Part shown: piece after piece, positions 1-9,400 of the stretch
How positions within the stretch are numbered: the stretch's first letter is position 1
How the letters are laid out: every line of letters begins with the position of its first letter
Source of the DNA: Streptomyces sp. SN-593
GTDB taxonomy: Bacteria > Actinomycetota > Actinomycetes > Streptomycetales > Streptomycetaceae
Assembly (NCBI RefSeq): GCF_016756395.1
Contig: NZ_AP018365.1
Coordinates: 4,625,001-4,689,000 of the forward strand
DNA: 64,000 bases
Reading direction: 5' to 3'
Program-made: the position numbers and the translations under genes
Notes under the pieces: model-generated
Database searches by the model: none
The model's input: the letters and a program-made list of their open reading frames with translations, nothing else
Told to the model about the DNA's origin: nothing

Positions 1-177
1 GGTAGTTCGCCCGGGCCCCGGGCGGCACCGTCACACGCGAACCCGATCCCGAAGCCCGGATGGCCACGACAAGGCCCCGACGTGAAAGCAGGTGCTGGTC
101 AGCGCGGTTTCCGGCCGACCAGCGGGTATCGCCGTAGCCTCCAGCGCTGGCTGAGGTCGATCGTTATGTACTGCTGT

Positions 178-200
178 GAGTGGTGCGGATGTGGTGCGGA
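178..200. repeat. Imperfect direct repeat, possible integrase arm-type site
   Basis: Two tandem copies of GTGGTGCGG separated by two bases. The same paired motif recurs at 1447-1467 and 27733-27752, each time near a tRNA-Gly 3' fragment. Paired short direct repeats near an attachment core are typical of arm-type sites of tyrosine integrases; that role is inferred here. I see no convincing gene in the first 218 bases. Confidence 0.35.
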
Positions 201-218
201 CCGCGTGGGGCGGGTCCG

Positions 219-623
219 TCAGACGGCGACGACGGTCAGGGAGCCGTCCAGCCCCTTGAAGTCGGCGGCGCTGCGGGTGAAGAGGGGAAGGCCCTGGACG
301 GAGGCGATGGCGGCGATCATGAGATCCATCCTCCGGGGGCGTGGATGGCGGCCCGCGGCGACGGCAAGCGCTACGAGGGTGCCGTAGCGGGCGGCTGCGT
401 CCCCGTTGAAGGGGAGGGGGTCGAAATCGGCGACTGCTGCGCCCAGTTTTTCCATGCGGGCGGCTCGGACGGCAGCGTCCTTGGCCATGACGACCCCTTG
501 CTGCAACTCGGCCATCGTGATGGCGGTGAGTTCGGGTACTGCTGGTAGGTCGGCCGGGTCGAGCACGTCCAGATCGATGTACGTGCAGGTGTCGAGCACC
601 CCGGCCGGGTGGCGGTCAGCCAT
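219..623 (-). CDS. vapC: VapC-like PIN-domain toxin
   Basis: 134 aa, the usual size of a PIN-domain ribonuclease toxin. It opens with LDTCTYID, supplying the first acidic residue. MAEL supplies the Glu near residue 37, RMDLMIAA the third acidic residue, and LFTRSAADF the last Asp, so the usual PIN acidic set is present. VapC toxins cleave RNA in the cytoplasm, commonly tRNA or rRNA, and are blocked by the partner antitoxin. Its start overlaps the end of the upstream antitoxin gene by 8 bases, as in typical toxin-antitoxin operons. The target RNA cannot be told from sequence. Confidence 0.85.
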   Translation of the reverse strand: MADRHPAGVLDTCTYIDLDVLDPADLPAVPELTAITMAELQQGVVMAKDAAVRAARMEKLGAAVADFDPLPFNGDAAARYGTLVALAVAAGRHPRPRRMDLMIAAIASVQGLPLFTRSAADFKGLDGSLTVVAV

Positions 624-894
624 GGCTGCGCTGCCAGGGGTCGTCGTCGCCGGCGCGGTCTTCGGTCCCGAAGAACTCGTCCGCTTCCTGCCGCATGCGG
701 GTGGCGTCGACGCGCGGCAGCCTGCGGTGCCGTTCCACCAGTTCTTCGGCGCTCAGACGGCGCCTGCGGTGCAGGGGCCGCAGCTCTGCGACCTCGGTGC
801 CGTTGCGGGTGATGAGGTACGTCTCGCCGGCTTCGACGGCGTCCATGACGGCTGCGGATCTGTTGCGGAACTCGCGCTGGGTGATGGTCTTCAT
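616..894 (-). CDS. Phd/YefM-type antitoxin
   Basis: 92 aa. The N-terminal half (MKTITQREFRNRSAAVMDAVEAGE, then a stretch ending NGTEVAELRPL) matches the Phd/YefM DNA-binding fold. The C-terminal half is charged and probably unstructured (EADEFFGTEDRAGDDD), as expected for a toxin-neutralising tail. It is the first gene of a two-gene operon with the PIN toxin and presumably represses its own promoter just upstream of 894. Pairing of a Phd-type antitoxin with a PIN toxin is common in actinomycetes. Confidence 0.85.
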   Translation of the reverse strand: MKTITQREFRNRSAAVMDAVEAGETYLITRNGTEVAELRPLHRRRRLSAEELVERHRRLPRVDATRMRQEADEFFGTEDRAGDDDPWQRSHG

Positions 895-1259
895 GACCCC
901 GAGTGTAGCCCGTCGTGTCTCACGGTGCTACGAGCCGTTGAGGTGGTGTCGGTGGGCAAACGGGGGCTGTGACCGCCGGTGGCTGCCGTGGCCGAGGTCC
1001 GAAGTTGGGTCCATGACTAGGAGGAGGCCGACTTTCCAACTTCGCGAACGCGCCAAAGACCCGGAGCGAACGTTGGTAATGCCGGGGCGCTTGCGGCCCA
1101 AAGCCACCTGACCGCCCCTGCGCGCCCGTGCGGCTCGGACGTTCCAGCCGGCGGCGTGGAGACATTTGGATGGCGGAGCTGCCGCACTCCGGCAGGAGGA
1201 GGCGTTGGAATTTCTTTCACCGGGAATTGGTGCGGAGGTAATCGAGCCTCGAATGAATT
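895..1259. other. Intergenic stretch without a recognisable gene
   Basis: No frame here has convincing actinomycete codon bias over useful length. It should contain the promoter of the antitoxin operon at its left end. A single TGGTGCGG motif lies near 1229-1236, close to the tRNA fragment. Confidence 0.5.
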
Positions 1260-1286
1260 AAGCCCCAGGTCTTTGGCCTGGGGCTT
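1260..1286. terminator. Rho-independent-like hairpin next to tRNA fragment
   Basis: AAGCCCCAGG and CCTGGGGCTT form a strong stem with a short loop. On the minus strand it directly follows the tRNA-Gly 3' fragment, so it looks like the transferred terminator of the tRNA gene. A hairpin of related sequence is in the same position beside the second fragment at 27544-27572. Confidence 0.7.
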
Positions 1287-1291
1287 ATCAA

Positions 1292-1339
1292 TGGAGCGGA
1301 TGACGGGAATCTAACCCGCGCTCTGAGCTTGGGAATCAC
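1292..1339 (-). pseudogene. tRNA-Gly(CCC) 3' fragment; att-type direct repeat, copy 1
   Basis: On the minus strand this reads as the anticodon loop (TTCCCAA, anticodon CCC), anticodon 3' strand, T arm, acceptor strand and CCA of a glycine tRNA. The 5' half is absent. It matches 27577-27624 over 48 bases with one difference, in the T loop (TTAGATT here, TTCGATT there). Integrative elements that insert at the 3' end of tRNA genes leave such copies at their borders. I take this as the left border of the roughly 26-kb element that ends at the second copy. Confidence 0.75.
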
Positions 1340-1446
1340 AGGTGCTTGGCACGCGTACCCGCTGCTCAGGCAGCTCGCGCGCTGTCCGGCGGCTCACGCC
1401 CGCGTGTCTGCGTCGGGCCGTGGCTGTCCGCGGCGTACCACTGGAT

Positions 1447-1467
1447 CTGGTGCGGAAGTGGTGCGGA
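1447..1467. repeat. Paired TGGTGCGG direct repeat, possible integrase arm site
   Basis: Two TGGTGCGG copies spaced by three bases, about 110 bases inside the left tRNA-Gly fragment. The same pair lies at the same distance from the second fragment (27733-27752). Role as an integrase or excisionase binding site is inferred. Confidence 0.4.
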
Positions 1468-1639
1468 GTAATGCCTATAGAGGGTGCGGCCGTCTGGGGT
1501 CAGCCTCCAGTCCAGCGTTCCATGTGGGGCCCATGCTGTGTTTTGTTGGGAACGCGGCGGGCGGCTTCGCGGATGACGTGCCCTTTCTATCGCTTCTTTG
1601 GGAGCTGATCCCAAGCGGGTCGGTTCCCTGGGAACTCGT

Positions 1640-1930
1640 GGGTCAGTGAGACTGCTCCCCGCACCCGCGAGGTGTCCCGCTCCGAGAACTCCTTGACAGG
1701 GGGTCGCCGGCCACGTCGAGGATGGTGATGGCGGATGCCGTCCGGGTCGGTGTGGGTGGCAACGAGGAAGCGAGCGTTCGGTGACCGACCGGTCATTCGT
1801 TCCGTGGGTGTCAGGCCCGAACCCGACGCCAGGCGCCCGTCGGCGGCGAGGTCGATGACGCCGACGATCAGCTGGCCGCCGGGTCTCGCCGTCGGGCCAG
1901 TTGACTTCGGCGGACGACAGGGCGGCCAGC
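1640..1930 (-). pseudogene. Decayed coding remnant, unrecognised
   Basis: Within 1340-2067 no intact gene is convincing. A minus-strand frame through about 1730-1870 has coding-like composition and reads GVIDLAADGRLASGSG and NARFLVATHTDPDG. The sense appears to continue in a different frame (ITILDVAGDPL), suggesting a frameshifted relic. I do not recognise the parent family. It lies just downstream of the pPIWI-RE operon and inside the left att repeat. Confidence 0.3.
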
Positions 1931-2067
1931 GCGTCCGTCTTGGGAGAAAGCGGGCGTGTCGAGCGCTGTCGAGAGAGAGGCAGCGTGCCTGCGAGATGCG
2001 GAGGCGGATGTGGTGGAGCTGTAGGTCCAGCGGGTAGGGCCGGCATAGAAGTGGCCCAGCCGTTTCG

Positions 2068-3489
2068 TCAGAGCACTGTGTCAGCCAGTTGTTGGTCTCC
2101 TCTCGAGGAATCATCGCCTGACGTCCGTCTGTCGCGCATCAGGGTGTGCCTCGTGTCGATCAGGCGTGGCGTCAGCCGTAGAGCGACCTCCTCCACGGGA
2201 TGGAGCAGGCCATCATCACCGAGTTCCGCCCTCCAGACGCGGTAACCCAAATCGGGATAAGCGGGGTTGATGCCGATTTCGCCCTTGGGCATCGTCCCGT
2301 TGAAGGGAAGTGAGATGTCCATGTGGTTCCAGTAGTTCCATGCCTGAACTGCTTTATATTCGTCGAAGAAGTGGTAGAAGTCCGGATACCGTCGAAAGCG
2401 GCGCAGCTCACGGTGGATGAGGTGGCCAAGAAGCGGACCGAAGGACTCGGCAGCGTGGTCGAAGTCCCATCGAGCGCGGTGCCAATGGTCGATGCTCCAC
2501 GCCGGCCCGAGGAAGCGGGTGGCGACCAGGTAGCTGATGCGCGTCGTGAGGTGAGCTCGTGCGTGGGCTGAATCGATAGTCGGGTCGATCTGGCCGAGGA
2601 GTTGTTCCAGCAGTGCGAAGCTGGGGCGGAACCGGGCCAGGTCGAAGTGGCCCGCCGTGCCGGGGAATCCCTCGAAGAGCACTCTCTTGTAGAGCCAGTT
2701 GTTGAATTCTCCGAGTCCCGCGAGTTGCCGAGTGTGATGTGAACGCGAGTAGAGCATGAGGTATTCCGACAGCGCCTCGAAGTAGACATAGCCCAGGACC
2801 GGGATCCTGGGGATGGTCTCGGAGAGGAGACGGGGGAATGCCGCATGCTCCGTCGGGTCCGGGTTGAGTGCGATTGAAGTCGCCAGGCTCAGGAAGTCCG
2901 TCGAGTTCCTGACCCGGCTCACCACGGCTTCGCGGAGTTCGCAGCGTTCCTTCGGGCCGAGGAGATTTTCCAGGTCCCGGTAGTTGCGCAGGTGGATGGA
3001 CCCCAGTCTGAGGTAGTCGATACCGGTCAGACCGCGGTGGCCCCGGCGCGGCACAGTGACCTCCAGGACCAACGGAGTCGTGGGCCGGCCGGGAAGAGAG
3101 GAACGTGCCACGGAGGCGGGCACTTCCGTGGTGAGAACGTACTCGGCAAGGTTGTGCATGCGGAGGCCGTCAGGCGTGAGCGTGAGCGGTGCGCAGTAGA
3201 GGCTTCCCACAAGGCAGCCGCCCGAGGGCCGGAGCGTGCCGTTCTGTGCGATGCGATCGAAGGACGAGGTGACATGGAGCAGGTGCAGGGTGTCTCCGCC
3301 GCGCAATGCCTCGAACATGGCGTTGTCGGCCAGTAGGCCGCCGTTCGGCGCTTCCTGGGTCAGGCGGATGCGCCACGCCTCCGTCTGTTCGGCGAGTGGG
3401 TCGGAGCGGCCGGCGACGCCCGGCCCCACAGGTGAGGAGTACGAGACATGTGCGTCGGCCCACATGTCGTAGAGGTCAGGACTGCTCAT
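2068..3489 (-). CDS. Unrecognised 473-aa protein, last gene of the pPIWI-RE operon
   Basis: The ATG at 3489-3487 overlaps the TGA of the pPIWI-RE gene (TGATG), so translation is probably coupled and the gene belongs to the operon. I do not recognise the family. Near residue 75 it has LHLLHVTSSFDRI followed by NGTLRPSGGCLVGSLYCAP. This His-x-Thr then Gly-Leu-Pro arrangement loosely recalls the N-terminal strand of ADP-ribosyltransferase folds (DarT-like); that is a guess. The rest is rich in aromatic and Arg/His residues (HWHRARWDFDHAAESFG, YPDFYHFFDEYKAVQAWNYW) with no membrane segment. It may be an effector or specificity component of the island. Confidence 0.7.
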   Translation of the reverse strand: MSSPDLYDMWADAHVSYSSPVGPGVAGRSDPLAEQTEAWRIRLTQEAPNGGLLADNAMFEALRGGDTLHLLHVTSSFDRIAQNGTLRPSGGCLVGSLYCAPLTLTPDGLRMHNLAEYVLTTEVPASVARSSLPGRPTTPLVLEVTVPRRGHRGLTGIDYLRLGSIHLRNYRDLENLLGPKERCELREAVVSRVRNSTDFLSLATSIALNPDPTEHAAFPRLLSETIPRIPVLGYVYFEALSEYLMLYSRSHHTRQLAGLGEFNNWLYKRVLFEGFPGTAGHFDLARFRPSFALLEQLLGQIDPTIDSAHARAHLTTRISYLVATRFLGPAWSIDHWHRARWDFDHAAESFGPLLGHLIHRELRRFRRYPDFYHFFDEYKAVQAWNYWNHMDISLPFNGTMPKGEIGINPAYPDLGYRVWRAELGDDGLLHPVEEVALRLTPRLIDTRHTLMRDRRTSGDDSSRGDQQLADTVL

Positions 3490-6395
3490 CAAGCGATCAC
3501 TCCGAGGTCGAAGCTGAGCTGCACGGCTGCGTCGTCTTCTTCCGGTTCTGTCAACTGGTCCTGGGTGGTGGGCAGCACGTACTCAGCCGCCTTGCGGGCC
3601 AGATGGAGCGGGAGCGGCAGCGCGAGCATGGGTGCCCGGCGGGGCGACTGTCGCAGCCGGTGGGTGAGGGCCGCCCACAGTTCGGGATCGTCGTCGGACT
3701 GGCATCCGGCGACGGTGATCTCCAGCAGGCCGGGGTTCCATGCCAGCTTGTCGGTGTCGATCGTGGTGCCCGTCCTGCCGTTCCTGGCGTAGGCCCGCAG
3801 AGCCCAACGCGATGCCATGACAGACAGATTCGTGCCCGGCCCCGCCTTTCCGTCGGTGCTGCCGAACACCCGGTTCAGCGGACAGCATCCTGGCGGTTTC
3901 CAGAGCCCGGTGGCGATGCCGAAGAGCTCTTCCTCCTTGCCGTCGTCCGTGGTCCGCTCCCCGTGGCCCCACCACTGGGGGGTCTCGGTGCCGGCATTGT
4001 CGCGGACCCGGATCAGCCGGAGTCGGGGCCCCTGGAGGTCGAGCCGTTGCTGTCGCCTGCCGTGCAGCTGGATCATGTCCCGCTCGATGCGGCCGTTCTG
4101 CAGCCAGGGCCACAGTTGGCGGGCGTTCTGCGCGTGGGCTAGCAGCAGGGTCGGACGGTCCCGCAGGCTGAACAGGATCTCCTGGACGGCGTCCGCCACC
4201 GCCCTCCTGTGCTGTTCGGTCCGGCCTTCCCGATCCCGGCCCTGTTCCGATCCGTCACCGTCCTCTGCATCCTCCGACTCCTCTGCGTCCTCCGTGTCGG
4301 CCACGCCCGTCTCCTGCTGCTCCGCGGCGAGGTCGCTCGGGTCGTCCACCGTCGGCAGCTCGGCTGATTCGGCCAGGCGCATCAGGAGCGCCGAGTACGG
4401 GACCCACTCACCGGTCCTGCTGTCCCACCCGGTGATCCGCGTCGGGGCGGCCTCGCCGGGACGGATGCGGATGGCGATCGGCACCAGGTCCGCCCGGCGG
4501 GTCGGGCCGTCCCGGCGACGCTTGACCAGCCACAGGGCCGCGTACTGCGTATCTGCGGGGATGATCGGGCCGAGGCCGTGGTCCGGGACAGCGCGGTGCC
4601 CGAGCTGACGGAAGCCGTCCGTCCAGCACGCCTCCAGTTTCTTCGCCCTTGCCTTCTCCACCTCCGAGGGCTTGACCTTGGCCTTGCGGGGGTTCACTAC
4701 GAACTGGGTCACCCGTCCGGCGTCCCGAAAACCCAGGCGCAGGGCGAACTTGGGGTCGGCGGAGCGTGGCTCGTAGGCATCCCGATGGTGGATCTCCACC
4801 AGGGCCAGAGTCGCGCGGCCGTCCGTGGCCGCTCCGGGCAGCTGCTGCACGACCCGGTCGCGGCGGTTTCCGATGGCGGCGTGCAGTGCGCTTGTCTTCC
4901 AGCGGTCGGCTTCGGGCAGGCCGAGGTTGTCGGCGAGCTCGCCGATCCGTGCCAGCCGCAGCTCCACCCTCAGCTCGGAAGTGCGCCACGAAAGGGTCTC
5001 CCCATCGCTCATATCCGCCGGCTGCCGCACCGGTTCCCCTTCGAGGCCGAGCATGGTGGCGAGCGCTTTCACACCCGCGTCCCGGATGGGTTCGCTCAGC
5101 CAGAGGAACTCCACGCGCAGGGGTCCGCCCCTCAGCAGTTCCGCCATCTCCCGGCGGTGCGCGGCGGTTTCTCGTACGTCGGGTTCAGAGGTCTCCTCGT
5201 CGCGTTCCCTGGCACGCCGCCGCGCTTTCAGATAGCGGTCGGCCCGCACCTGGTCAGGCACGCGTACCAGCCCCTCGGGCAGTGCGTTTTCGAACCACTT
5301 CGTAAGAGGAACCCGGTCACCGGGCATCAGTCCGCCCCTCACACCGTGGGACCCCATCATCGTGCTGTGCACCACCGCGGCTGTGACGCCGCCTGCACCG
5401 GTGAGCCAGTGGGCCGGCCGGCTGCTGAGATCCTCCGGTTCCGGCAGGGCCTGTCGGAGCCGCAGCCGGGAGAGCATCCCGTCGGGACCGCCAGCCTCCC
5501 AGCGGCGGGCGCGGAGCTCACGGTCGTAGCTGAGGCGTCCCACGGAGAAGCGAGCGGAGGCCCAGCTCTCGGGAATGTCAGCGATCCACGGCGCGTCGGC
5601 CAGCAGGTAGACGGACGCAGATCGACGGGGTGGGAAGTACAGGCCGTTCTTTCCGGTCCGGGTCGCCCATCGCCTGACGCCGCAGCGCAGATGGACCCGG
5701 AAATCCGGGGAGAACGGAACCGTCTGGAGGGACAGCGTCAACAGCGCTGAGAACCACCACGTTCGTCCGTCGCGGTCCTGGTGGATGTCGGGCGGCCAGG
5801 ACAGCAGCTCGGCGCCCCGATCATTGGGGCGTCGGGCTACGCCCCGGAAGGTCAGAGTGCCGCCCGAGTAGCGGAACGGCTCGAGGCCCAGGGCCAGTTC
5901 GGCCAGTGCGTCGGGCAGCAGTTGATAGAGCCGTTCGTCCGGCTCCGCCGTGCCGCCCCGTGTCGAGGATCGGGCGAACATCGGGATCTCGCTTCGCCCC
6001 CAGGGAAGTTCGCCGAGACGCAGCTCGTTCAGCACCTTGCGGACCGCCTGCCGGTGTTCTGGCTCCGGCCGCAAGTCACGGACCCAGGTGTGCACAAGTG
6101 TGGAGAGGACGTCCTGGGGTACCGGCCTGCGGGCGTACAGCCACGGCTCGTCACGCGAAACGTCGAGCCACTTCGCCACCGAGACCACCTCGGGGGCAAG
6201 CGCCTGGAGGAGCCCGTTGAGGCGCTTGACCGGCACGCCGCGGCAGTCGTCCGGGCGTTTGAGCCCGAGGCGGTAGAGGTCCAGGAGGAGCTTGCGGTGG
6301 TACTGCGGGAAGGGAAGCGTGTAGTAGGGGACGGTCCACTCGGCCCCGGGAGCGGGAGCGTAGCCGGCGAGCCGGATGGTGTCGTAGCGGATCAC
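3489..6395 (-). CDS. pPIWI-RE protein (prokaryotic PIWI/Argonaute-related)
   Basis: 968 aa from a GTG at 6395, chosen because GAGGAG lies just upstream. A TTG at 6407 is possible but overlaps the helicase stop. The N-terminal half resembles the DUF3962/pPIWI_RE_X module and the centre the MID-like region. The C-terminal third (residues about 640-960) resembles the RNase H-like PIWI module that carries the conserved Arg and Glu that name the family; PGLLEITV near residue 900 is my candidate for the Glu strand. An acidic linker (EDAEESEDAEDGDGSEQ) precedes that module. pPIWI-RE proteins were described as cores of predicted nucleic-acid-guided defence systems with a helicase and a REase, exactly the neighbours here. 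Guide and target types cannot be read from sequence. Confidence 0.85.
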   Translation of the reverse strand: MIRYDTIRLAGYAPAPGAEWTVPYYTLPFPQYHRKLLLDLYRLGLKRPDDCRGVPVKRLNGLLQALAPEVVSVAKWLDVSRDEPWLYARRPVPQDVLSTLVHTWVRDLRPEPEHRQAVRKVLNELRLGELPWGRSEIPMFARSSTRGGTAEPDERLYQLLPDALAELALGLEPFRYSGGTLTFRGVARRPNDRGAELLSWPPDIHQDRDGRTWWFSALLTLSLQTVPFSPDFRVHLRCGVRRWATRTGKNGLYFPPRRSASVYLLADAPWIADIPESWASARFSVGRLSYDRELRARRWEAGGPDGMLSRLRLRQALPEPEDLSSRPAHWLTGAGGVTAAVVHSTMMGSHGVRGGLMPGDRVPLTKWFENALPEGLVRVPDQVRADRYLKARRRARERDEETSEPDVRETAAHRREMAELLRGGPLRVEFLWLSEPIRDAGVKALATMLGLEGEPVRQPADMSDGETLSWRTSELRVELRLARIGELADNLGLPEADRWKTSALHAAIGNRRDRVVQQLPGAATDGRATLALVEIHHRDAYEPRSADPKFALRLGFRDAGRVTQFVVNPRKAKVKPSEVEKARAKKLEACWTDGFRQLGHRAVPDHGLGPIIPADTQYAALWLVKRRRDGPTRRADLVPIAIRIRPGEAAPTRITGWDSRTGEWVPYSALLMRLAESAELPTVDDPSDLAAEQQETGVADTEDAEESEDAEDGDGSEQGRDREGRTEQHRRAVADAVQEILFSLRDRPTLLLAHAQNARQLWPWLQNGRIERDMIQLHGRRQQRLDLQGPRLRLIRVRDNAGTETPQWWGHGERTTDDGKEEELFGIATGLWKPPGCCPLNRVFGSTDGKAGPGTNLSVMASRWALRAYARNGRTGTTIDTDKLAWNPGLLEITVAGCQSDDDPELWAALTHRLRQSPRRAPMLALPLPLHLARKAAEYVLPTTQDQLTEPEEDDAAVQLSFDLGVIA

Positions 6396-6403
6396 GGAAC
6401 TCC

Positions 6404-9400
6404 TCAAGCCGCGCGGCGTTGCGCGTCCGGCCGGTAGGGGGGAATGGCCTTGAGCGCCAGGTAGAAGGGCTCGTAGAGGGTCTGGACCAGTTGCCGCTGA
6501 TCAAGGGGGACCGGCCCGTTATCGTCGAAGTAGGGGTCGAGGACATGGATCATGCTGGCGAGCAGTCCGGTGCGGTACGTGTCCGGCCCGCGCCCTGCGG
6601 CTTCACGCTCGGCGAACCGGGAGTCCACAAAGACCACCCTGGCCGGGACACCACCCCGCACCAGCCGTCCGATCACCTGCCACATCACGACCAGGCGGTC
6701 CCAGGTGAAGGCCGCCTTGTCTTCGTCGTCGAGGTGGCGCCAGGCCATCTTCCGGGTCAGCAGACGGCGCCACCGGATGCGTGCCTCCCTGCGGAAGGCG
6801 CGACCGGCGGCGTTGAGGTCCGGGGCGGAGGAGACCAGTTCATCGAATCCGTCGTCGGCCACCATGCGCGTCACCCAGCTGTTGATGCCCTGGACCGCGA
6901 GGCCGATGTCATGCGGACGCGGGTGGGGCCGGGCCAGGAAGAAGACCGAGCCGATTGCCGCCTTCCCCGCGTCGTTCAGGATGTTGTGGCCGCGTTCCAC
7001 CGACATGAGCGGCGCGATGAGGATCTCGGCGTCCATGGCCCCGAAGGCGGAGACGTCGCCGCGGCGCAGCGTTCCCGGCTCGGTGACCGCCAACGGGTCT
7101 CCCTGGGCGGCGCCACCGAAGGAGACCTCCAACTCTGCGTCGTCTGCGATCAGTCGGCACACCTTCCCCTTCCAACGGGGGATCGCGTCGAGGAGCTGGA
7201 AGCCTCGGCGGCCTTCCTCGTACGAGCCGACGAGCACCAGCAGACGCTTGCGCTTGGGGCTCAGGATCAGGTCCAACTCCTCTTCGAAGTCGCTCTTGAG
7301 CTGGCCTTCACGCGGCCTTGCGAGGGCGTCGAGCATCCGCTCCAGGACCTTTGGACGCCGATCGGGCCGCATGCCTGAGAGGTGCAGGGGTTTCCCGTCC
7401 GGGCCGGGGATGAAGAGCTTGCGGAAGGAGGTGCGGCGCAGCGCCTGGCGCTCTTTGGGAGAGGACTTCAGGATGGCGCGGACCGGGGCCAGCACGTGCG
7501 CGCCTGCCGCCGTGCCGGCCCAACTGGTGCCCGACATCAGCAGGACGTGCGCCGTCGGACTGCCGTCGAGCGCGGCCACCTCGTGCAACCCGGTCACCAG
7601 AGACCGGCCCACTCCGGCACAGCGGAAGAAGCGGAGCACCGTACTGCCGGATTCGGGCCCGGCGTCCGGCTCCTCGGTGAGGAACTGGAACCCGAGAATG
7701 TTGCCCATCGGCGACTCGGGCACGAGCGGTCCGTAGTCAAGCGGCGGTCGCCGGGACAACTGGTTGTCGGTCGACTCCAGGTTGAGTGCGGCTTCTACTG
7801 TCGGCCATAGGTCGGTGAGGATGTCGAGGCGCTGCTGGAGCACCCCCAGCAGCAAAGTGAACTCAAAGCGCATCGTCTTGACGGCGAGTTCGTCGGCGGA
7901 CGCAAGTGCGATGCCGGACAGCCTCTTCAGCACGGCTCCGGCTTCGACACGGGTGCGATCCTCGTCGAGCGTGTGCAGCAGTTCGTGAGCGAGCTTGACC
8001 AGTTCGGCTAGTTCGGGGTTCTCAGGGTGGTTGCCTCCAAGCGGGTCGTCACGGAAGGCGTCCAGCACGTCCATGACCGCTGCCCGCCTGACGCTGTGTG
8101 GGTCCGTAGGCTCCTCGTCCTTCTCGGACCTGTCGGTGTCGGACTCTGGGCTGTCCAGGTCGTCCTCCCCGCGGAGATCCTCCTCGAATTCGATGTCGGG
8201 TTCGTCGTCCTCCTCCGAGGTGTCTGGGGCGGTCCGCTCCCGGAACCAGTCGTCGACCAGTTTCTGTTGCAGCGTCCAGGTGCTGAAATAGTCGGCCTGT
8301 ACCCATTCGCTGAGTTTTGGGTGACGCATCAGCCTTGAGTACAGCCGGTTCGTGGCGGCGATCGATGCAGTCAGAGAGGACGACCAGCGGTCCACGTCCG
8401 CGTTCGACAGTTGCAGCCGCCCCTTCCCGGCGAACTCGTTGATTGTGTGGGTCTGGAGTTCGTCGAGCCAGGAGTCCGGCGAGCGCCCCACGAGGGTGGC
8501 CGAGGGCACGAACATCGAGTCGAGCTGCATCTGTACCCGGTCCGCCTCGTCCACGATGATGAGGTCGCTGCGGACACAAGCGAGTTCGAGGAATCGGGCC
8601 CGCTCCCGGTTCTGGTGTCTGGGCGTCAGCCCGTAGACGAGGCTGGCAGGATTGGCCACCCAGATGTCCGCGTCGACCAGGTCGTGGGCGCCGCGTTGCC
8701 GGGGGCACTCGGCCCATAGGGGGCAGCCGTGCGCGGTGTCGGGGCGGTCGCTGCTCGGGTCTTCGGTGCCCGCGGCGGGTGGATCGGTCTGCTGCTCTGC
8801 GAACAGCACGTCCGGCTCGGCCGCCCCCTGAGTGGCCGTTCGCGCGTCCGCCGGGTACAGCCGGGTACAGGGCGACTCGATGATGTCGAGGGGCTGGAGC
8901 GCCTCGGCGCCACGCAGGGCGTCGAGCGGGCAGGCTGTGCTGAGATAGGGGAAGTGCTTGGCAGCGTGGCCGAGCAATGGCAGCGAGCCCGTACCTGCCA
9001 GCCTGCGGTGCATGCGCTGAGCGTTCCGGGCGCGGGTGGAGGTGCCGAGCACCGGGGCCACCTTCAGCTGAAGGGCTCCGAACAAAGCCACAAGGGACAA
9101 CTGCTCGGCGACGTCGCCTACGACGATGGTCACCTTTCGCTCCTGCCGGACGATTTGCACGGTGAGCACGTCCCGCAGCGTGCTCTTGCCGGCGCCGACC
9201 ATGCCAACGAGATGGAAGAGGCCGGTCACCGAGAGCTTCAGGCTCGACCGGTAGGCCGTTCCCGTGGAATCGAGCACGTCCAGTTCGATCCGCGACACTC
9301 GGCTTTCCCAGGACTTGCGGGGGTCGGTGATTCCGAGCTGCCAGTCCATCCACCGTGCCGTCGTCAGTAGTTCGTCCCAGGTCGTCTCGATCGGACGGCC

